From positions 4,572,467-4,636,466 of the forward strand of contig CM035305.1 of assembly GCA_002900995.3 (NCBI GenBank): a DNA stretch of 64,000 nucleotides. Reading direction: 5' to 3'. Shown piece after piece: positions 47,009 to 56,010 of the stretch (within the stretch, counting starts at the first letter, position 1; every line of letters begins with the position of its first letter). A model generated the notes under the pieces. That model searched no databases. It was not told the origin of the DNA and saw nothing but the letters and a program-made list of their open reading frames with translations. The position numbers and the translations under genes were made by a program. Source of the DNA: Ganoderma boninense. Lineage: Eukaryota; Basidiomycota; Agaricomycetes; Polyporales; Polyporaceae.

Positions 47009-47293
47009 TGACGGCGATTACACTCGAACTTGAAGTGCAGCTTCATATAAATCCTAGGCCTATCTCCGATTTCAACTCTAATGAGCACAACACGAGGAAG
47101 CTACAAACGTGGGTTTTCTACATTGTTTCAACAATACACCGCTCTCGAACCAGAATCAGCTGAACTACAACCGAAGCCGCACTCGCGCACCAACAACGTC
47201 ACGGCGAGGCTCGCGAGGCACTGAGCACTGAGCTCCGAGTCCTGCGACGTCGACCGCTGGTCGGCTGCCAACAGGAATACATCGCTCTCGTTT

Positions 47294-48000
47294 CTAAGCG
47301 TCCACCTTCTTGAAGATGAAGATCTGGTTCCGAGGGTACACGGGGGGGACGCTCAAGCCGGCAACGAGGGTCCTCAAAATAATTTGCTACCGAAGAAAGG
47401 AGACAGTCAATTAGTATTCAACACGCATAAGAAATAGAAATCGTGGCTGTGAGCGCACTTGGGGAGAAGGCTCCACTTCTGTTCCTGGCGCAACCCATCT
47501 ATTGGCACTTTCCTTTTCGAAGATGCTACGTGGAGGAGAGAACATATTAAGTAGCAGATCTACTAGACCCCACACAGGCGGGAGGGATTAGTGGTAAGAC
47601 GGGGACACGTACGCGAACGCGTTTGGATCACTGTTGCCCACATCGGGAGAGAAGCGCCATTCGGTCGTCGAGGCTTGGTTAACATCAGGGAAGGCGAAGA
47701 GGAGCCCGAGAGCGCTGCCCACGACGAGGTTCCCGTTCATGAGCCTGTAGTTTCCGTTGTCGAGCTTCTCGACGACCCACTACAGAACGAAGAGAACAGA
47801 TGCATCGTTACAGGATGGTAAGAAGTTGCAAGACGTCACGATCCAGGGCGTGCAGCGACGGTCCTCACCTCGCGTTCCGAGCCCAAGGGCAGCTGGAAGA
47901 TGCCCTGAGGCCAGAGGGGCTTGCCATCCATGGACCAGCGCCCGACTGGAAAGCCTCCGTCTGCGGAGGTGATGTAGTATTTGCCGCTTTCGAGAGACAT
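47294..48000 (-). CDS. Beta-trefoil protease inhibitor-like, copy 3
   Basis: Exon 1 47869-48000 (MSLESGKYYITSADGGFPVG, then RWSMDGKPLWPQGIFQLPLG), exon 2 WVVEKLDNGNYRLMNGNLVV, exon 3 IFEKESANRWVAPGTEVEP, exon 4 QIILRTLVAGLSVPPVYPRN, then QIFIFKKVDA and stop. The intron positions match copies 1 and 2; the frame is intact and the ATG is present. Compared with copy 1 it has changed the EDRSLLPK stretch to MDGKPLWPQ. If that loop contacts the target protease, the target may differ. Exon 1 is exactly 132 nt, as in copy 1. Cytosolic, no signal peptide. Confidence 0.73.
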
Positions 48001-49927
48001 TGCGAACGATGCACTGTGAATGTGGATATGTGCGGAGACGAGACTGGGAGACGGGTCTGAGGACTGCCAAAGCCTCAAGCACTCCCATTTAAGTGCGGCG
48101 AGGGCGCTGGCTCACGGAAAGAGTGTTGTCAAATATGGCGAGGCTGAGCACGCTTTTGTATCGTTGCCGGACAGTCAGGCGTACAACCGTCCCCCATGAC
48201 CCATGAAACGTCAGCGTATATGCCAAAGAGAACCCACTCCACCAAGAAACTTAACAGAACTTACCAATAATAAGCTCCCTACGCGACGATCTGTTTGACA
48301 GTAGCGGGGATGCTTTCCGGAGCGCTTGTGCGGGCACATGTACTAAGCTGTTGGAAGGAGCGTGTGGTTACGATCTGGGCGTCCTTGCTCGGCCAAGGGA
48401 AGGCTAGATGAACTGACACTACGCAACCTACGATTAGAGCACGGCAGGCTTTTGTGGTGCACATAATGGAGAGCAGCAGTAGGTCCGATACCTGGGCAAT
48501 GGACCCAACGTGTGACTGCAAGCTTGCCACTAATGGTATCGCCGTTCAACGCCGCGCCTCGACACGGACGGAAGAACGAGTGCCAGTGGTCCCATGTTAT
48601 TGCAAGGACCTCGCGGATGCATGGCAGGAGTTCCGAGAATCCAGTCAAGTGCCCAGGCCCCGCAGCCAGCGGACCTTGTCGAATGTCAGGTCAGCGACAA
48701 GTTGTACAAAAACGGACCAGAACGCACCGCAAGCGGCTCATTCATGCGGCTACTCTATTACTTGAATGGGTTTGTCCGCGTCAAGCTCCAGCTCGGACAC
48801 GAGCCAGCCCCGCACAGCTCAGCCTTGGCTACAAAGGCATCCGTACTCCATCGTTGGCAATTCATCGTCGTCCGCTCCATCGTGACCGGCGCTGTCGGCA
48901 TATATTTGGATGTTGAATACCAGACTGAGCACCTTCCGGTGTATTCTACCACAGAGACCTTAGTGTGGCCCACGATCCTGGAGCGCGCACTCTGCGGAGC
49001 ATATGGTAAGGGTATCAGAGAGCAGCATCCCTGAACCAGTTTTGGGTAGTGAGCGGTGCGCTGAACTTCCGAGCATGCCACTGTCGGAGGAGCACCGACG
49101 GCGGTGCCGCCGGCTGCAAGGTTTGGGAAGAACCAGTACCCACCCGGGCATTCAGAAAGTTCGGATGGGGAGGTAGTGAGCTGCCCGCATTGCAGCGATT
49201 TCGGTGGCAAACGGGGTTCTTGCAAACTTCCTCCCGATGATCAATTCTTGCCTGACCCGCGTTTAGGAGAGGCAATTGTTCTGAGTCGAGTTCCGTTGTA
49301 CTTCCTATCGGCTACAGGCTGCGGGGGGATGGAATCATGGGGAGCGAGAAAACAGGAGTTACAACGGTCCAGGGAAACTTATCAGCTCTAGTGAGTCACC
49401 AGTGCACCACTGGCAAGTCCGAGTCGACAACGGCGTCAGTGCTGAAAGTCTCAAGATGCAGCGGGCAGCGAGGTGCGTGACAGAGAGTCTGAGTCGGTCG
49501 GATGACAACAGAGAAGATGGGGCATTGCGTTTACTCAGAACGAGCTAGGGATAGAGTGGATAGCAATACATCATGGACGACGAGGGACCGCGAGACTCCG
49601 AACATGCACAGCACAGGCGCTTCCTGCAGACAAGCCGGCGCTAGTGAACTTCGACGGAGGACCGTACTTACTACTGGCTCTGGCCACTCTGATGGTTGTA
49701 AGGTCAGGGAGGCTTCGGGCAAAGCCATTACAGTTTTCTCGGGAAAGAATGCAGAATGTGTTGTAGAAAGTCGGGGCGCATTTATTATCAGTACGATACA
49801 TGATAACACCGCGGCGCAACTTCGTAGAGTCGAGCCGCCAGGTCACGGTGATCAGTCGCAGAGGCGAGAAATACAGGACGTCGACGGGAAACAGCAGAGA
49901 CCGACTACAAGACCAACATCACATAAC
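48001..49927 (-). other. Spacer S3
   Basis: Inverted. Matches S2 near 48550-48660 (GCCG...CGC(G/C)(T/C)GCC then TTCCGAGAATC(C/T)AGTCAA) and in the TACTGTCAAACAGATCGT segment near 48300. More diverged than S1 and S2 are from each other. No gene supported. Confidence 0.5.
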
Positions 49928-50192
49928 TTCGGTGCAGTTAGCTTCCCCGCGTGAGCAGGTACTAGTCCCGAGGGCCACGAAGAGGCCTGCACCACGACCG
50001 ACCAATGGTCGACCGCTCCTCGGGGCCGACGTCTTGAATCGAGGGGTAATGTTGCGCCCCCGAAGTCGGATCTTACTCACGCTCATACGCTATAGAATTA
50101 GTCATGTCACGCCACTCACTGTCGAATCACGGTTGCCTTCAACCAAGAATGAGTATGGGTGACAAGCTTACAGACGGTGATCAGGGCGTACC

Positions 50193-50432
50193 TTAGAAGT
50201 TTGGTGCGACGTCGGGGTCGGCGAGAGGTGGAGGGGTATCATGGGCGCTGGGGTATACAAGGGCAGAGGGGTATATCAGGGTGGGTGAGAAGAGCATAGA
50301 GGGGTGGTGTGACGTCGTGGGATGCATAGAAAGATTTTGAGGCATAGGATGGGCGCCGATGCGGACGCGCTGACGGACTCTGGCTGCCTCTAGTCCGCTT
50401 TTGAATGCGAACGCGAGGTCTAGCTCTTTCAT
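50193..50432 (-). CDS. R2 second short ORF (79 aa)
   Basis: Opens MKELDLAFAFKSGLEAARVR and ends LADPDVAPNF. A CCACATAAACACA word stands 10-20 bp before the ATG. The first 13 codons are kept in R1 and R3 (MKELDLxFAFKSG), but both then shift frame. It could be an independent peptide, a decayed first exon (a GTACGCC donor-like word follows), or chance. Confidence 0.25.
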   Translation of the reverse strand: MKELDLAFAFKSGLEAARVRQRVRIGAHPMPQNLSMHPTTSHHPSMLFSPTLIYPSALVYPSAHDTPPPLADPDVAPNF

Positions 50433-50505
50433 GTCCGCTGTGTTTATGTGGCGCGGCCCCCTGAGGACTCGGAGGGCGCGCCGGAGAGCTAACAGTCCGT
50501 TAGAC

Positions 50506-51050
50506 TCAGCGTGGTGAGCGACAACGGCGACGACGTACCGATACGAGGACGCTCTCCGCTGGCGACGCGACGCCGCTAGTCACCGACCCTCTACAGTGGA
50601 GGGCGGCACCCACGGCACGTACGTCGCCCACCCATGACGCTTTCGTGTCACGTTCCAGGTTAAAGCGTCCGTGCTTTCCCCGCGCCCCGCCGCAGCGGAG
50701 GGCGGGTACTCGTCCCGGTCGCACCCCGACTGACGCAGTCTCCCCCTCCAGGGAGAGGGAGACCGCAGCGGAGCGCCGACGCCTGGGCTCAGTCGCCCGC
50801 TTCTGCCGAGGGCAGCCACACCCTACGTTTCGGGAGGGCCGCCCGGGGCGATGAACAGGCTTATGGCCTCGGTTGCCCGGGATGGCGACGCACCGACCCT
50901 GTGATCGCCGGTGTCAGTGTGTGGCGGACGGTGGCGAAGGAGAGGAGGGGACTCACAGTGTGGATCGAGAGCGTCACCTGGGTCTCCGCCACTGTTCGCG
51001 GTGGTCAGTAGGTGGCGAGAAGCGCGAACGACTCGGAGGGACTCACCCAT
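50506..51050 (-). CDS. R2 candidate small Arg/Cys-rich protein (143 aa)
   Basis: Spliced as in R1: 51047-51050 (ATGG), 50957-50991, 50506-50898. Opens MVAETQVTLSIHTGRCVAIP and ends RRRCRSPR. The frame is intact. Compared with R1 the middle reads GCGCPRQKRATEPRRRRSAA. The TATA box is intact. No known domain. Same caveats as R1: it may be an RNA gene. Confidence 0.4.
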
Positions 51051-51509
51051 GGTCTTCGGGACCCGTGCTGGTTATGAGAGGTGTACCATGGAATGATTGG
51101 GTAGAGGAGGGGAACGGGGATGAAGGTAAGGGAACAGTCTGAAGAAAGTTGGGGGTGAAGTTGGAGACGACCGGGGTCGAATGGAGAGAAGGAGAGCGGG
51201 GAGGAGGGGGTTTATATACGCCCCCGGGCGCTCTGTGGCGGCATGGGCGGCAGGTTGGTTCTGTGCCAGCCTCGAGGCGAACCAAGGCTATTCGCATCCG
51301 AAATGGTAGTTTTCGCCTTACTTGGAGGACCGACGGCATGGGGCGAGCACTGACTCCAGCGCAGCTCGCATCCGAAGGAGAACAAACGGTCAGCCACTTT
51401 CGGCGGCGGATGCGAGTTCGTGGTTATCGATCGCAGCTGCACCGCCCCGTTCAATCTCAGCCCCTTCACACCAGGTGGTTTGCCACCCTCTTCACGATTG
51501 ATGATCTCC

Positions 51510-52080
51510 GTCAAGAAAGACTTGTCATACGGTTTCGCACGTGTCCGTGTCAGTCAAAGATAACGTACCTACCTATTCGTTGCGGTTGGGACGGGGTGGC
51601 GACGGCAAAGGACCTGAGTATGGACATCGTGGGTATGCGGACCGAAGGGGCCCAGCTTCGAACGTCGATGACGCAAAATCTCATGTGTACGTGCCAGTCG
51701 TCTGCGGATCCTGGAGTCCTTCGCCTTCGCAAGTATGATCCGTAGATGTCGCCCGCCGTACATTAAAGAAGTATCACACGTCATGCACAAGGTATTGTAA
51801 CATGCTTGTCGGATGCACCCAGCAGCCGGTGAATTGTGTGTTTCTACATCTGAACATGTTGGAGAACCAACGCATGTGGCGTCACTTACCGTCGTCGTCG
51901 TGGAGAACCTACCTGCGCATTGTAAGAGACAAGAACTTACTTACACACGGAGAGCTTGGGAAACATCAACCATCCACGGAAAGTGTAAGCATGGATGGTC
52001 GCATTCATTCAACAAACGGACACCTACAAGACGACAGTCGCCGCACATCCCGAACGTCGGTCCCTTCGAAGGTCGGAGAA
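51510..52080. other. Intergenic, 5' of R2 and 3' of SMN
   Basis: R2 (minus) begins here and SMN (minus) ends at 52081. No gene seen. Confidence 0.5.
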
Positions 52081-53129
52081 TCACCGTTGCGCGGGAAGCA
52101 TGTCCTCGTCTTCGTCCTCGCCCTCCTCCACCTCGTCGCCCTCCGCTCCAGCGGCGCCAGTCTCGTCACGTACACCGGCTCCTTGAGACTCGTTCCGCCG
52201 GCACTGTGGAAGTTCGTACAGGTCAACCACGAGCCAATTCCGAGGGAGCGAAGAACGGATACGTACATGGTAGACGGCCGTCCAGTAGCCGGTCCAATAC
52301 ATGGCGGTCATCGCGCGAGAGAAAGCGTCGTCCTGGCTTACCATAGCAGCCTCAGCGCCGCTGCCCAGCGCGCCATCCATCATCGGAACACTCGAGCTGG
52401 ACTCTGCAGCGGCGGCGAGGGATGCATCGTGCGTGGGCACAAATGTGTCGAAGTTGAGAGGGGACGAGTCTGCCGGCTCGGCCTTGAAATTGACGTCCTC
52501 AACGCTGGGGCCGTTGACCTTGCTGGAGGATGCCTTCAGCCCTCCTTTTGACGCTTTCGGTTTCTCCGGTGGCACGTTGTACCAGCTACTGACGAATGGC
52601 ACCGAGATCGGTGGACTGAAAGAAGATAGCATACGACGACGTACAGGGGAGACTTTTTGACCGCCTCTTGCTTCCATTTCTTTCCTGGACCATGGAACGC
52701 CTGAACGCGGGGTCATGCAAGTCAGTCACGCACCGCCGCGGTCGTAGGAGCAAAGAACGTACCTCGTACTCCGCAGCCGCACTATTCCAAGCATCTATCA
52801 ACGCAGAGTCGTCCCATATCTCCTCGTGAGTGAGCTCCCTGCTCTCTTCCTCCCCGTCATCGTCCTCCTCTTCGACAGCCGTCGTCGCTGCAGGAGTGGG
52901 CGCGTCATCATAGTTCATCGGCATCCCTTGGCTCTCTGGATCGTCCCAATGCGGCATGGACTGGCGAGCACGACCGTTCCCTGAGCCTCCTTGCCGCTGG
53001 TTTGGCCCCATTTTGCGCTTCTTAGCTGGCGGCTGCACAGACGATGCACCATTCGTCTGGTGGGTTGGAGGTACAGCAGGCTCCGGGTTTGTGGGTTGCT
53101 ATGTCGTCATAGGAGATGAGAGGACGCAT
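52081..53129 (-). CDS. SMN1: SMN (survival of motor neuron) homologue
   Basis: SMN, with Gemin partners, loads Sm proteins onto spliceosomal snRNAs. The N-terminal Gemin2-binding helix is visible: LTHEEIWDDSALIDAWNSAA. After an intron, AFHGPGKKWKQEAVKKSPLW and YNVPPEKPKA follow. A Ser/Ala-rich linker leads to the C-terminal YG box that drives oligomerisation: DDAFSRAMTAMYWTGYWTAV, then YH joined across the last intron to CRRNESQ. The tail is acidic (EVEEGEDEDEDMLPAQR). As in other fungal SMNs, no Tudor domain is seen. The 5' end is uncertain: the ATG at 53129 gives MRPLISYDDI, but the frame that carries on (QPTNPEPAVPPTHQTNG...PPAKKRKMGP) is one base off, at about 53098-53102. Either a base error or a different first exon. 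Confidence 0.85.
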
Positions 53130-54038
53130 TAGACAAAGAAAGAAAGCAAGAAACTGAGAGCAAAAAGATACAGCAAGAGGTAAACAGGTCGTCGAAGTGC
53201 GGATGCAAGACGCGTCGGGGCGTCAGAAGCGCGTTGGCGCCTGCAGGCACAGGCGTGGCGCCCGCCGCTGTCTTGAACTCCTTGTCATTACTTGAACTCG
53301 TCAGTACTTGAACTCGAGCTCGCTCTGCCTTTGTCGACTCGTCCTATGATGATTCATAGCTTATTTCTTGTATCTATACTCACCGATCAAACGTGACCTC
53401 TTTCAAGGTCTTACAGTGGCCCACTGGGTGATCAGTGAACTGCCAGGCTGCGTGCCGGACAACACCGCAACAACTGTGGAACTTCCGAGAACTTATCGTC
53501 AAGGATACTATGCTCCGAGCACTTCGGTATTGTATGCACATTGCAATGATCTGTGAGCATAGTTCTGACCACCCTCTGCGGTTTATTAGTCCGACTGCGC
53601 ATGTCCAACGGTCTGTACGGCCCCAGTCCAACTGGAAACAGTCGAGAACTGGTGCAGTAGGCTTACATCTTCGCGATCTGGGCTCAGACGTATGCAGGTA
53701 TATGGCGACAGCGTCCGACCCTTCTTCGTTTGCTCTGATCTTCTGCAGAACAACGGTGCCACCCAATCAGTAGATAACGCCACGCATGGCGGCCCCACCG
53801 AGTGCGAGGTTTGAAATGCCCCTTCAGCACCTGTTTCCACTCGTCCGTCGCCACAGCTGAGCGCGACCGGAAAGAAAGATCGCTGTCTGTCATCCACGCG
53901 ATGCAACGCTACGGCTGATGCAAGGCGAAAGAGTCACTGTATGCATCCTTCTCTTGTGCCCAAAGCCCGGTGAGTCTCCCATGCCCATCACGAGTATATG
54001 CTGCTTGCTGAACGAATCCAGAACAGTCTCCGCTGACA
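53130..54038. other. Intergenic before R3
   Basis: SMN promoter side. Two to three copies of a 16-17 bp unit (GTCA(T/G)TACTTGAACTC) at 53283-53318. A GGAACTTCCGAGAACTTA word at 53478 recalls the spacers S2/S3 (AACTTCCGAGAATC). No gene supported. Confidence 0.45.
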
Positions 54039-55630
54039 GAGATCATCAATCGTGAAGAGGGTGGCAAACCACCTGGTGTGAAGAGGGCTGAGATTGAACG
54101 GGCGATGGCATCTGGGCGCAATCGATAACCACGAATTCGAGTCCGCGTCAGCCGCCGAAAGTGGCTAACCGTTTGTTCTCCTTCGGATGCCAACTGCGCT
54201 GGAGTCATGTCGCTGGCCGTCCAAGTAAGGCGAAAACTACCATTTCGGATGCGAACAGCCTTGGCTGGCACTGAATAAACATGCCGCCCATGCCGCCACA
54301 GAGCGCCCGGAGAGGTACATAAACCCCCTCCTCCCCGCTCTCCTCCTCTCCATTCGACCCCGGTCGTCTCCAACTTCACCACCAACTTTCGCCCCCTTCA
54401 ACATGTTCCCTTGCCTTCATCCCCATTCCCCTCACCTACCCAGTCATTCCATGGTACACCTCTCATAACCAGCACGGGTCCCGAAGACCATGGGTGAGTC
54501 CCTCCGAGTCGTTCGCGCTCGTCGCCACCTGCTCACCACCGCGAACAGTGGCGGAGACCCAGGTGACGCTCTCGATCCACACTGTGAGTCCCCTCCTCTC
54601 CTTCACCACCGTCCGCCACATACTGACACCGACGATCACAGGGTCGGTGCGTCGCCATCCCGGGCAACCGAGGCCATAAGCCTGTTCATCGCCCCGGGCG
54701 GCCCTCCCGAAACGTAGGGTGTGGCTGCCCTCGGCAGAAGCGGGCGACTGAGCCCAGGCGTCGGCGCTCCGCTGCGGCCTCCCTCTCCCTGCTAGCGGTG
54801 GAGGGGGAGGCTGCGTCAGCCGGGGTGCGACCGGGACGAGTACCCGCCCTCCGCTGCGGCGGGGCGCGGGGAAAGCACGGACGCTTTAACCTGGAACGTG
54901 ACACGAAAGCGTCATGGGTGGGCGACGTACGCGCCGCGGGTGCCACCCTCCACTGTAGAGGGTCGGTGACTGGCGGCGTCGCGTCGCCAGCGGAGAGCTT
55001 CCTCGGATCGGTACGTCGTCACCGTTGTCGCTTGTCATGCGAGTCTAACGTAGTGCTAGCTCTCCGGCGCGCCCTCTGAGTCCTCAGGGGGCCGCGCCAC
55101 ATAAACACAACGCGGACATGAAAGAGCTGGACCTCGCGTTCGCATTCAAAAGCGGACGAGAGGCAGAGTCCGTCACGCGACCCCATCGGCGCCCATCCTA
55201 TGCCTCAAAATCTTTCTATGCATCCCACAGCGCCACACCACCCCTCTATGCTCTTCTCACTCACCCTGATATACCCCTCTCCTCTTGTATACCCCAGCGC
55301 ACCATGATACCCCTCCACCTCTCGCCGACGCCGACGTCGCACCAAACTTCAAAAGGTACGCCCCAATCACCGTCTGCACGCTTGTCATGCATACTCATTC
55401 ATGGTTGAAGGCAACCGTGATTCGACAGTGAGTGGCGTGACAAATATGCTATAGCGTGTGAGCGTGAGTAAGATCCGACTTCGGGGGCGCAACGTTACCC
55501 TTCGATTCAAGACGTCGGCCCCGAGGAGCGGTTGACCGTTGCTTGCGAGCATGGTCGATCGTGGTGCAGGCCTCTTCGTGGCCCTCGGGACTAGTACCTG
55601 CTTACGCGCGGGGAAGCCAACTGCACCGAA
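54039..55630 (+). repeat. Repeat unit R3 (full length, direct)
   Basis: Same boundaries as R1 (GAGATCATC ... CTGCACCGAA). Differences: the TATA box changed to TACATAAA (about 54317), a 9-nt insertion in the ORF, and a small deletion near 54215. Hairpin at 55066-55098. An F-box gene follows, not an inhibitor gene. Confidence 0.85.
54490..55079 (+). CDS. R3 candidate small Arg/Cys-rich protein (158 aa)
   Basis: Exons 54490-54493 (ATGG), 54549-54583, 54642-55079. Opens MVAETQVTLSIHTGRCVAIP. It has the in-frame 9-nt insertion CTAGCGGTG in the SLSL(LAV)EGE stretch, and runs longer at the end (ESNVVLALRRAL) because the R1/R2 stop is passed. The mutated TATA box may mean it is silent. Confidence 0.38.
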
Positions 55631-56010
55631 GGCATGTAGGAATGGCCTCGTTGGTTTCTTTCTCGGTACTTATTTCGCTCGCATTGGCTCTGCGCTTGCC
55701 TTCGTGTCGAAGTCATCAGTATACCTTAATTGAAGACATTTGGGGTCAATTTTAAATAGTTTATTATTCAATGCTACAGTATCAAAATGACCCCTCGTTT
55801 AATCTTTCTTCGCGTCCTCTGTGCGGCGGTGAACCGCACCTCGAACTCTACAGTTGCCAAAAGTGGACGCACACTTGGCGCTTCGCCCATCGTCCTTGAC
55901 GCCGTCGCTTGAGGCAGTTCACTTGAAGCAGGCTTGCGTTGACTCCTTGACATCGCATCCTAAAGCCTAAACCTTCGCTTCTACGCTCTGTAAACACAAC
56001 AGCACTATCA
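55631..56010. other. Downstream flank of R3 / F-box 1 promoter
   Basis: Keeps a short match to the S spacers (CCTCGAACTCTACAGTTGCC near 55840; S4 has GGCGAACTCTACAGTTGCC inverted). AT-rich 55730-55800, unlike its surroundings. Confidence 0.5.

Larger units (their letters stand above)
49928..51509 (-). repeat. Repeat unit R2 (full length, inverted)
   Basis: The reverse complement begins GAGATCATCAATCGTGAAG and ends at the GCACCGAA boundary. It has the TATATAAA box (51211-51220), the R ORF, the hairpin (50450-50482) and the second ORF, the best preserved of the three copies. Confidence 0.85.
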
